This document shows, piece by piece, positions 1 to 6,900 of a DNA stretch of 64,000 nucleotides (positions are counted from its first letter, which is position 1; every line of letters begins with the position of its first letter). The stretch is from positions 1 through 64,000 of the forward strand of contig CASFSL010000044.1 of assembly GCA_949297365.1 (NCBI GenBank), given 5' to 3'. The position numbers were made by a program, and so were the translations under genes. Source of the stretch: an uncultured Bacteroidales bacterium (GTDB taxonomy: Bacteria; Bacteroidota; Bacteroidia; Bacteroidales; UBA932). The notes under the pieces are model-generated. The model was not told the DNA's origin. It did not search any database and saw nothing but the letters and a program-made list of their open reading frames with translations.

Positions 1-2
1 AA

Positions 3-137
3 AGATGGATTGTCGAGCGCACTTTCTCATGGCTCGAGAACTTCAGGAGACTGACCATTGACTATGAATACAGGGCCGATACGCACGAAGCCATGATGCA
101 TATCGCTGCCATAAAATTATTTTTGAATAAAATTTAA
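3..137 (+). mobile_element. IS5-family transposase, C-terminal end (cut by window edge)
   Basis: The open frame from base 3 to the TAA at 135-137 reads RWIVERTFSWLENFRRLTID followed by a Tyr-Glu-Tyr-Arg stretch and ends LFLNKI. This is the classic C-terminal end of DDE transposases of the IS5 group, where the final catalytic Glu lies in the W-x-V-E-R-T-F/W motif. Only the last 44 codons are in the window, so the start, the other catalytic residues and the left inverted repeat cannot be judged. The right end of the element must lie somewhere downstream, but I could not recognise the terminal inverted repeat without the left end. Confidence 0.8.
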
Positions 138-484
138 ACAGATTCTTAACAGGTTTATAACCAGTTGTTATTTCGGCGTAAAACATCCGGATTCCTATGT
201 AAAAAGAATCCACACCCGCGAATTAAATCGAAGGATGCGATGACCGGTATAACTGCTGATATAGAATCCATTTTACCTGCCATTTCAAAAGCAGAGTGTC
301 TGAAAGGGTGGACTCTAGTTGGGACACTCAACAGTCTGTTTTCCCGATAACGGAGGTATATTCTCCCGGAGAATTTTTCCTGAAACTTGTCAAGCGATTT
401 ATGAGAACTGTACCCTGATTTCCCGGCATAGGTGGTTTTCCGTAAAAACAGACAGTTTGTCGAAAAATGCAAAATGCTGCGCAT
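138..484. other. Gene-free stretch downstream of transposase
   Basis: About 350 bases between the transposase stop and the terminator at 485-514. It probably contains the right terminal repeat of the insertion sequence and some flanking chromosomal DNA. Open frames of up to 109 codons exist on the minus strand, but they have no recognisable domain, signal peptide or promoter and overlap the transposon end. I see no convincing gene. Confidence 0.5.
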
Positions 485-514
485 AAAAAAGGACGGTCAC
501 TTTGCCGACCGTCC
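485..514 (-). terminator. Intrinsic terminator of the 576-2381 lipoprotein gene
   Basis: The arms GGACGGTC (491-498) and GACCGTCC (507-514) form an 8-bp perfect stem. On the minus strand the stem is followed by six T (the AAAAAA at 485-490), the standard rho-independent arrangement. It lies about 60 bases past the stop codon of the minus-strand lipoprotein gene. Confidence 0.85.
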
Positions 515-575
515 GATTTATGCCGTTATATGTGTAGCTGTTCCCTGCGAACACCGTCCGGCAACCTGCCATGTC

Positions 576-2381
576 TCAACGCTCCACTATTACGGTCTTC
601 TTCACGAGCGGCCCTAGATTCCCGTCTGCATCCTCAGCTATGGCAAAGAACGTCAATTCAGTACCCCAGTCCACAGCCGTCGCCACATACTCCGAGTCAG
701 TGTACTTTGCATCATTTATAGGATTTGTCAGCAGCTCTATCAGTTCGGTGTCAGTGAAAGTAATGCCGAAATTTCCGACACATACTCCGTTCTCACTGGT
801 CATGACCTGACCGTACCAGTGTGCGGCATCGTCATTGACAGTCATGTACGCATATACCGCAGCCAGACCGTCATAACCTACTTCCGCACCGTCTATAATC
901 TCAACTTCAGTAAACTCTACAACGGCAGAACCGCTTGCATCCGGTTTGCCTGTAGTGAATTCAAAGACCGTCAACGGAGTGGTCACGCCGCCGGCATAAC
1001 CGAATGCGAAACATACATAACGGGTGTCAGATATGAGCGCCGTGCTTTTATCCAGAATCTGATTTCCCTCATAGACACCCATTCCGCCATAATCCACAAC
1101 ATATTGCATGAACTCCTCATCCCTGCCTATATACTCACTGTACTGCTCATACTGCATACATCCTGCAATATAAGGCTCGTCCTTAACCGACGGTATTATC
1201 TGTAGAACGGCTCCGCTCTCAGTCTGTTCCACCAGCGATATGTCAAATGTCATATCTGAGGCGACAACTTCCGGAAGTGTCTGCTCCGCACCGGCAATCT
1301 CAGTCGTGCGCTCACCGAGGCTGCTCACTCCAAATACCACTACTGTATATGTCTCTCCAGGCTGCATATCGCTGATGCTCATATCCTCAAAGGTATTGAC
1401 TGTCTTCTCGCCGCTGTTTAAGGAACTGTAAGCCGCCCAGTCTATCCCGGCCACATCCGCCTGACGTATAAACTGCAATGAAATTTCCTCAAGACCTTCC
1501 GCATCAACCATTGACGTAGGACACACTCCTGCAAACCATCTGGTATTCGGATTGTCAGGCTTTACAGTAAATGTCATCTCAGTCTGCAGAACCTCATCAA
1601 AAACTATCTCAAACCGGCAGTTGTCAGAAACTTTAAAATCCAGTGTCGTAAAATTCTCTCTTGTTATAGCGGAGTTTATTGACCCGTCATGTTCATCCAC
1701 TCCGAATGCAAAAATCTGGTATTCGGTAGATGGATCAAGGGCATTTGTCCTATACAGGTCATCAGCATGGGAAAGCACGTCCACCCAGCTTCCGTTCTGA
1801 TCCACATAATTTCTGAAATCCTCCAGGTCCTGCGCGATTATCTGCTCCGCATATTCAGAAAGTGTCCCGTCATCTGAGTATTTTCCGTCGGCCAACGACC
1901 TCTCAATAATATTCCATGTATAATAGACTGTCTTATCACTTGGCAGAACATCAACCGTTACTCCCGTAGAAGTCATGTCCCTTAGCTGAAATTCAAATGT
2001 CAGAACGTCCTCGCCGCCGTTCTTTGCCTTCTGCGTGACGGGGACGCTGAAGGCGGCGTAGGAGCCGTAGGTGACGGTGACGAGGCCATCGCGGCTGGAG
2101 GTTCCCGGATTCTCACCTACCTCAAAGCCGATTACACCATCTTCATAAGTAAAATCAGTAATCCATTCCGTCTGTTCAGTGGAAGCCTGAACCTCCACGC
2201 CATCGACCGGATTGGTCAGAGTATATTCTATCTCGTAATGTCCTCCGGCAGGATCTGCCGTAACAGACTGAGTCACTTGCTTGAGAGCGGGTTCAAGAAC
2301 CGTCTCTTCTTCTTTCTGCTGGCATGACAGGACCGAAAGGCCGGCCAGCAACGCGATAGTACAGTTGATAAATTTTTTCAT
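576..2381 (-). CDS. Surface lipoprotein with BACON-like and tandem Fn3-like domains
   Basis: A 601-residue protein of unknown specific function. The N-terminus (MKKFINCTIALLAGLSVLSC) is a lipoprotein signal peptide with the lipobox Cys at about residue 20, followed by acidic residues, a pattern linked in Bacteroidota to surface exposure. Residues about 35-115 resemble a BACON/Ig-like module (a tract ending FSVPVTQK). The rest looks like three or four related beta-sandwich domains, each ending in a strand of the type YQIFAFGVDEHDG or YVCFAFGYAGG. No catalytic motif is visible. BACON-type modules in Bacteroidota lipoproteins are usually linked to carbohydrate or host-surface interaction, but that is inference. 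The gene is monocistronic, with a promoter at 2412-2419 and a terminator at 485-514. A short patch around 2025-2105 has more GC-ending codons than its surroundings. Confidence 0.85.
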   Translation of the reverse strand: MKKFINCTIALLAGLSVLSCQQKEEETVLEPALKQVTQSVTADPAGGHYEIEYTLTNPVDGVEVQASTEQTEWITDFTYEDGVIGFEVGENPGTSSRDGLVTVTYGSYAAFSVPVTQKAKNGGEDVLTFEFQLRDMTSTGVTVDVLPSDKTVYYTWNIIERSLADGKYSDDGTLSEYAEQIIAQDLEDFRNYVDQNGSWVDVLSHADDLYRTNALDPSTEYQIFAFGVDEHDGSINSAITRENFTTLDFKVSDNCRFEIVFDEVLQTEMTFTVKPDNPNTRWFAGVCPTSMVDAEGLEEISLQFIRQADVAGIDWAAYSSLNSGEKTVNTFEDMSISDMQPGETYTVVVFGVSSLGERTTEIAGAEQTLPEVVASDMTFDISLVEQTESGAVLQIIPSVKDEPYIAGCMQYEQYSEYIGRDEEFMQYVVDYGGMGVYEGNQILDKSTALISDTRYVCFAFGYAGGVTTPLTVFEFTTGKPDASGSAVVEFTEVEIIDGAEVGYDGLAAVYAYMTVNDDAAHWYGQVMTSENGVCVGNFGITFTDTELIELLTNPINDAKYTDSEYVATAVDWGTELTFFAIAEDADGNLGPLVKKTVIVER

Positions 2382-2411
2382 TGCTTATGGTATTTATTGG
2401 TTTGTCTGGTG

Positions 2412-2419
2412 CAAATTTA
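2412..2419 (-). promoter_or_regulatory. Bacteroidota -7 element TAAATTTG (lipoprotein 576-2381)
   Basis: On the minus strand the bases read TAAATTTG, a perfect match to the TAnnTTTG -7 consensus of Bacteroidota housekeeping sigma factor. It lies 31 bases upstream of the ATG at 2381. No clear TTTG -33 box is seen. Confidence 0.55.
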
Positions 2420-2474
2420 CATTCCACGTATAAGAAAAAAGTTAAACTATCTTAATCCCTCAAAAATCTTTATG

Positions 2475-2482
2475 TATCTTTA
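2475..2482 (+). promoter_or_regulatory. Probable -7 element TATCTTTA (Crp/Fnr-like gene)
   Basis: TATCTTTA differs from TAnnTTTG only at the last base and is placed 19 bases before the ATG at 2501, consistent with a short leader. It is divergent from the promoter at 2412-2419, about 55 bases away. Confidence 0.45.
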
Positions 2483-2500
2483 CATTTTAATCCGAATACG

Positions 2501-3097
2501 ATGTACTGCGACTTAAAGCAACTTATAAAGCAGGAAGGCAACTTCAATCCTTCCGACAGCATTATAGAGAATTTTCTTGAGGCCATGGAGGAGATCCACC
2601 TAAAGCCCAAGGAACGCCTTATCGACTACGACAGGGTCAACACAGATATTTTCTGCCTCAAGGAAGGAATCATCAGAATCTTTCATATAGAGGAATACCG
2701 CGAAATCACATTCGGATTCGCGACACCGGGAACCATCATACTCTCTCCGCACTCCTATTATGTGAATTCCCCGGCATTTCTAATAGCGGAGAACTGCAAG
2801 ACCACTGCGACAGTATTGAGGATGAGCAAAAGCACTTTTGACTCCATGCTCAGGGAATATCCCGAATTCTCGCAGTGGATGTTCAATCTGGCCATGGGAC
2901 AGCTCTACACCTGCGAGCACAAGCTTTGCCTCATCAACGGCTCTGCCAAAGACAGATACCTGTCCGTTCTGAAGAACCGCCCGGAAATCATAGAGGCCGT
3001 TCCGGGGAAAATCCTGGCATCGTATCTCGGTGTCACTCCGCAGTATCTGTGCAATCTTAAAAGCGAGCTGACAAACAATATTGACAAGGAAAAATAA
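2501..3097 (+). CDS. Crp/Fnr-family transcriptional regulator
   Basis: A 198-residue protein. Residues about 20-120 resemble a cyclic-nucleotide-binding-type beta barrel (the KPKERLIDYDRVNTDIFCLK tract and a following strand with a KEGIIRIF turn), and residues about 150-190 form a helix-turn-helix (KILASYLGVTPQYLCNLKSE) like that of Crp/Fnr regulators. There is no Fnr-type Cys cluster, so it is not an obvious iron-sulfur sensor, and the ligand cannot be assigned. It lies 48 bases upstream of a sugar transporter-kinase pair on the same strand, so control of that pair is plausible, but the pair has its own promoter at 3081-3112. Length is normal for the short Bacteroidota branch of this family. 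Confidence 0.85.
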   Translation: MYCDLKQLIKQEGNFNPSDSIIENFLEAMEEIHLKPKERLIDYDRVNTDIFCLKEGIIRIFHIEEYREITFGFATPGTIILSPHSYYVNSPAFLIAENCKTTATVLRMSKSTFDSMLREYPEFSQWMFNLAMGQLYTCEHKLCLINGSAKDRYLSVLKNRPEIIEAVPGKILASYLGVTPQYLCNLKSELTNNIDKEK

Positions 3098-3112
3098 TTA
3101 TTCATAATTTTG
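3081..3112 (+). promoter_or_regulatory. Promoter of sugar transporter-kinase operon
   Basis: A TTG at 3081-3083 (-33-like) and a perfect -7 element TAATTTTG at 3105-3112, with a spacing close to the usual 19-21 bases. The -33 part overlaps the last codons of the upstream regulator gene. The ATG of the transporter is 33 bases downstream. Confidence 0.5.
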
Positions 3113-3145
3113 CACCGCAAACATAAACATTAACTGTGTACTGAT

Positions 3146-4465
3146 ATGACTGAAAAGAAAAACTATGCGCTCCCGATAGCGATGATGTACCTGCTGTTCT
3201 TCATGATCGCTTTCGTGACTAATCTTTGCAACCCTATGGCGGTTATCGTCAAGAACCAGTTTGACGTATCCAACGCCATGGCCCAGCTGGGCAACGCGGC
3301 CAACTTCATCGCCTACGCCGTCATGGGCATCCCTGCCGGCATACTGCTTAAAAAGATAGGATATAAGAAGACTGCCCTTGCAGCGATTGCAGTGGGCTTC
3401 GCCGGCGTATTCCTCCAGTATGTATCGGGATGGGACGGAGTCCAGAGCTACGGCGTGTACCTGGCCGGTGCCTTTATCGCCGGTTTCTGCATGTGCATGC
3501 TCAACACTGTCGTCAACCCCATGCTCAACACTCTGGGCGGAGGCGGAAAACGCGGCAACCAGCTGATACAGTTCGGCGGCGTGGGCAACTCCCTGGCCGC
3601 TACATTCGTGACCATATTCGTGGGTGCTCTCGTAGGAGACGCATCAAAGGCCCAGATATCCGATGCCACTCCAGCCCTTTTCATAGCCTTGGGCATCTTC
3701 CTGCTGGTGTTCATCGTGCTCTCGTTCGTCAGGATACCCGAACCGGACCAGGAGAAGTCCTCCGAATCCGCACAGAAACCTGCGGTACCGGCTGACGGCA
3801 AGAAACACAGCGCATTCTCATTCCGCCATTTCAACCTGGGAATCATTGCCATCTTCCTGTACCTGGGTGTCGAAGTCGGTATTCCCACATACGTACTTCA
3901 GTACCTGTCCACCGCCACCGACGCAGCCACTCCCGGATTCGGGATGGACTCAGGCGTAGCTGCCTCTATTGCCGGCGTGTTCTGGCTGATGATGCTCGTA
4001 GGAAGGCTCTGCGGAGGTCTGCTCGGCGGCAAGTTCTCCAGCCGGACGCAGATACTCTTCGTATCGTCAGTGTGCATGGTCTTCATCCTGCTTGGAATGC
4101 TGCTGCCTTCCGGCACTACGGTACCGTTCTTCGGTTTTGAAGGCTCCACCGGTCACTTCGTGACGGCTGACATACCCGTAGGCATGGTATTTCTGGTACT
4201 CTGCGGTCTGTGTACCTCGGTATGCTGGGGCGGTATCTTCAACATGGCCGTGGAGGGTCTGGGCAAATACACCTCAGTGGCTTCCGGAATGTTCATGACA
4301 ATGGTCTGCGGCGGCGGAATCCTCATTCCGATTCAGGGCGCGATAGCAGATGCCACCGGATCATTCCTGATCAGCTTTATCGTTCCTCTGGTCTGCGCGG
4401 CCTACATCTTCCTTTACGCGCTGATATGGTACAAAAACGTAAACACCGATATTAAAACAGAATAA
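3146..4465 (+). CDS. Sugar transporter of the MFS superfamily (FucP/GlcP-like)
   Basis: A 439-residue integral inner membrane protein with about 12 hydrophobic segments and a central cytoplasmic linker (about residues 195-225, rich in Glu, Lys and Pro). The first segments (FVTNLCNPMAVIVKNQF, then AYAVMGIPAGILLKKIGYKK) resemble the FucP/GluP glucose-galactose-fucose:H+ symporter group of the major facilitator superfamily. The next gene, two bases downstream, is a ROK sugar kinase, so uptake of a hexose (glucose, or an amino sugar) followed by phosphorylation is the natural reading. The exact sugar cannot be deduced from sequence. Confidence 0.85.
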   Translation: MTEKKNYALPIAMMYLLFFMIAFVTNLCNPMAVIVKNQFDVSNAMAQLGNAANFIAYAVMGIPAGILLKKIGYKKTALAAIAVGFAGVFLQYVSGWDGVQSYGVYLAGAFIAGFCMCMLNTVVNPMLNTLGGGGKRGNQLIQFGGVGNSLAATFVTIFVGALVGDASKAQISDATPALFIALGIFLLVFIVLSFVRIPEPDQEKSSESAQKPAVPADGKKHSAFSFRHFNLGIIAIFLYLGVEVGIPTYVLQYLSTATDAATPGFGMDSGVAASIAGVFWLMMLVGRLCGGLLGGKFSSRTQILFVSSVCMVFILLGMLLPSGTTVPFFGFEGSTGHFVTADIPVGMVFLVLCGLCTSVCWGGIFNMAVEGLGKYTSVASGMFMTMVCGGGILIPIQGAIADATGSFLISFIVPLVCAAYIFLYALIWYKNVNTDIKTE

Positions 4466-4467
4466 CC

Positions 4468-5442
4468 ATGACAAAACAGGCATTAGTAATGGGCATCGAT
4501 GTCGGAGGACAGACCACCAAGCTGGGGGTCGTGGATGCCCGCGGCAACATACTTTATCAGAGCGTCATCTCATCTCTCCAGAGAGAACTGTCATCCTATG
4601 TGGAGGATCTCACCACCGCCATCAAGGACCTCATCAGACAGTCCGAGAATGACGGAGAGATAAAGGGCATCGGTATCGGTGCCCCGAACGGCAACTACTA
4701 CAAGGGCACCATAGAATTCGCACCCAATCTCAAGTGGGCATATGACGAGAACGACAAGCCCATGGTTATCTTCTTCGCCAAGATGATACGCGACATAGTC
4801 GGCATACCGGTGGCCATCACCAATGACGCCAATGCGGCCGCCGTCGGCGAGATGACCTACGGCATAGCCAAGGGGATGAAGGACTTCATCATGATCACCC
4901 TCGGCACAGGAGTCGGCAGCGGCATCGTAATCGACGGCAAGATAGTCTACGGCCATGACGGATTCGCAGGAGAGCTCGGCCACACCACCATCATACGCGG
5001 AGGACGGCAGTGCAACTGCGGACGCAAGGGCTGTCTGGAGACCTACACCTCCGCGACAGGCGTGGCCCGCACCGCAAGGGAGTTCCTGACCGAAAGGGAT
5101 GAGCCCAGTCTGCTGCGCAATCTGGATCCGGAGAAGATTACCTCTAAGGACATCTACGATGCCGCCACAAAGGGCGACAAACTGGCCATCGAGATATTCC
5201 ACTACACCGGCAAGATTATGGGAGAGGCCTTCGCCGACTTCGTGGCGTTCAGCGCACCCGAGGCCATAATCCTCTTCGGCGGTCTGGCCAGGTCCAAGGA
5301 GTTCCTGACCGAATCCATCCTCGAGAGCATGAACGACAATCTGCTGAACATCTGGAAAGGCAAGATCCGCCTGCTCTACTCTACCCTAAAGGACTCGGAC
5401 GCAGCCATCCTCGGTGCCTCCGCCCTCGCCTGGGAACTCTAG
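4468..5442 (+). CDS. ROK-family sugar kinase (glucokinase-like)
   Basis: A 324-residue cytoplasmic kinase, expected to use ATP to phosphorylate a hexose at C6. The N-terminal phosphate-binding motif is DVGGQTTKLGVV, the sugar-binding/catalytic motif TNDANAAAVGE has the general base at about Asp120, and a second phosphate motif is LGTGVGSGIV. The ROK zinc site is complete: His in GELGHTT (about 172) and CNCGRKGC (Cys182, Cys184, Cys189). Length is normal for the family. It is co-transcribed with the transporter upstream. Glucose is the most likely substrate; N-acetylglucosamine or mannose kinases share the same fold and cannot be excluded. Confidence 0.9.
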   Translation: MTKQALVMGIDVGGQTTKLGVVDARGNILYQSVISSLQRELSSYVEDLTTAIKDLIRQSENDGEIKGIGIGAPNGNYYKGTIEFAPNLKWAYDENDKPMVIFFAKMIRDIVGIPVAITNDANAAAVGEMTYGIAKGMKDFIMITLGTGVGSGIVIDGKIVYGHDGFAGELGHTTIIRGGRQCNCGRKGCLETYTSATGVARTAREFLTERDEPSLLRNLDPEKITSKDIYDAATKGDKLAIEIFHYTGKIMGEAFADFVAFSAPEAIILFGGLARSKEFLTESILESMNDNLLNIWKGKIRLLYSTLKDSDAAILGASALAWEL

Positions 5443-5455
5443 CCACAAGGCACTT

Positions 5456-5548
5456 GGTAAATAGTATTGCCCTCTGAAAATCCTCCCCACTACGTGGGTC
5501 CCCTCCCTTTTCGGGAGCCAAAGTTTTCAGAGGGCAATACTATTTACC
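5456..5548. repeat. Perfect 25-bp inverted repeat with structured loop (REP/MITE-like)
   Basis: The left arm 5456-5480 (starts GGTAAATAGTATTGCC) and right arm 5524-5548 are exact reverse complements over 25 bases. The 43-base loop itself folds: CCCAC-TAC-GTGGG and CTCCC-TTTTC-GGGAG are two further small hairpins. It lies between the convergent ends of the kinase gene and prfB, so it may act as a bidirectional terminator, but the size and clover-like layout are more like a repetitive extragenic palindrome or a miniature mobile element. No second full copy is in this window. Confidence 0.75.
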
Positions 5549-5552
5549 TTTG

Positions 5553-6642
5553 TCAAACTTGACTTGATTCCATCAAGTAGGACTTCATGAAGGCGTTGAG
5601 GTCACCGTCCAGGACACCCTGGGTATCGGAGGTTTCATATCCGGTACGCAGGTCCTTGACCATCTTGTAGGGATGCAGGACGTAGCTGCGGATCTGCGAG
5701 CCCCACTCTATCTTCTTCTTCTTGCCCTCTAACTCGGCCTGCTTCTCCTGACGTTTTTTGAGTTCCAGGTCGTAAAGATGGGATTTCAATATACGCAAGG
5801 CTCTCTGACGGTTGTCCAGCTGGGAGCGGGTCTCGGTATTCTCGACCACGATGCCAGTCGGGATGTGGCGCACGCGGACTCCTGTCTCCACCTTATTGAC
5901 GTTCTGGCCGCCGGCACCCGATGACCGGTAGGTATCCCACTCGAGGTCGGCCGGATTGATCTCTATCTCGATGGTGTCGTCCACGAGAGGATAGACGAAG
6001 ACGGAAGAGAATGTAGTCTGCCGTTTGCCCTGAGCATTGAACGGGGAGATGCGCACCAGGCGATGTACTCCGCTCTCACCCTTGAGGTAGCCGAAAGCGT
6101 AGTCCCCCTCGAACTCTATCGTCACCGACTTGATACCGGCCTCGTCCCCCTCGATGAGGTCGCTGACCGCCACCTTGTAGCCGTTGCGCTCGCCCCAGCG
6201 GACGTACATGCGCATCAGCATGGCCGACCAGTCATTGCTCTCGGTGCCGCCGGCTCCCGAATTGATCTTCAGGATTGCCCCGAGATTGTCTCCTTCCTCT
6301 CCGAGCATATTGCGCAGCTCCAGATCCTCGACCTTGCCGACAAGGGCCTCGAACTGGGCATCCACATCTTTCTGGGCCGCCTCGTCTTCTTTGGCGAACT
6401 CCAGCAGAACCTCCAGATCCTCATCCATTTTCTTAATCCCGTCGTAGGCATCGGTCCAGAACTTCACTCCGGCCATCTTCTTTAGATACGCCTCGGCCTC
6501 CTTCGGGTCGTCCCAGAATCCCGGCCCGGCACTGTGCTGCTGCATCGCAGCTACCTGCTCCTTCCTAGAAGCGATGTCAAAGACACCTCCCCAGCGTATC
6601 GATACGCTGACGCAAGTCTCTCACCTGTTCCGTGGTAATCAT
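5553..6642 (-). CDS. prfB: Peptide chain release factor 2, with programmed +1 frameshift
   Basis: RF2 ends translation at UGA and UAA codons. The main frame (5553-6545) contains the GGQ peptidyl-hydrolysis motif (SSGAGGQNVNKVETGVR) and an SPF-type codon-recognition motif (RISPFNAQGKRQ). The true start is ATG at 6640-6642: it encodes MITTEQVRDLRQRIDTLGRCL and then meets an in-frame TGA at 6577-6579. The slippery CTT-TGA-C is preceded by an internal Shine-Dalgarno-like GGAGG three bases before CTT, exactly the autoregulatory frameshift known for prfB. After the shift the product is DIASRKEQVAAMQQHS and about 362 residues in all. The promoter lies at 6681-6712. Confidence 0.96.
6577..6592 (-). 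promoter_or_regulatory. prfB: prfB +1 frameshift site (GGAGG-TGT-CTT-TGA-C)
   Basis: On the minus strand GGGGAGGTGTCTTTGAC contains an internal Shine-Dalgarno (GGAGG), a 3-base spacer, the CTT slippery codon and the TGA stop. This matches the E. coli prfB arrangement in order and spacing. Low RF2 lets the ribosome slip to TTT-GAC, so RF2 controls its own synthesis. Confidence 0.95.
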
Positions 6643-6680
6643 CTTCCGTAGTTATTTCGTTAATATTTCATTCCAAATTG

Positions 6681-6712
6681 CGAATATACGCAGAAGCCGA
6701 GCGCAGAGCAAA
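6681..6712 (-). promoter_or_regulatory. prfB promoter (TTTG - 20 bp - TATATTCG)
   Basis: On the minus strand TTTG (6712 to 6709) and TATATTCG (6688 to 6681) are separated by 20 bases, fitting the Bacteroidota -33/-7 layout with one or two mismatches at -7. The prfB ATG is about 40 bases further. The element overlaps the first copy of the 33-bp direct repeat. Confidence 0.55.
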
Positions 6713-6794
6713 TTTATTTGCTTTGCCGAGGCGCCACAGTATATGCGGCGAAGCCGAATATCGCAGAAGCCGAGCGCAGAGCAAATTTATTTGC
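6689..6794. repeat. 33-bp direct repeat, two exact copies (6689-6721, 6762-6794)
   Basis: Both copies begin CGCAGAAGCCGAGCGCAGAG and end AAATTTATTTGC, and they are 73 bases apart. Between them, 6744-6759 (GCGGCGAAGCCGAATA) looks like a decayed partial copy. On the minus strand each copy carries a -33-like TTTG, so the array appears to be a duplicated promoter segment upstream of prfB. A diverged relative (ATACGCAGAAACCGAGAACA) is the promoter region at 34067-34086. Confidence 0.85.
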
Positions 6795-6900
6795 AAAGAC
6801 ACAAACACACATACAGAAATGGCGTGCATTTTCCAGATACTCCCAGGTACTGAATAATGCACACCATATGTCAATCAACGGATTAAAGTAAATCCTACGG

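Noticed and set aside
431..441. Sequence TGGTTTTCCGT similar to the two-component operator box
   Set aside because: Lacks the leading AATCAC and sits without a promoter or gene downstream on that strand, so chance similarity is likely.
155..484. 109-codon minus-strand frame next to the transposase
   Set aside because: No domain, signal or promoter; it overlaps the presumed insertion-sequence end and shows no coding character.
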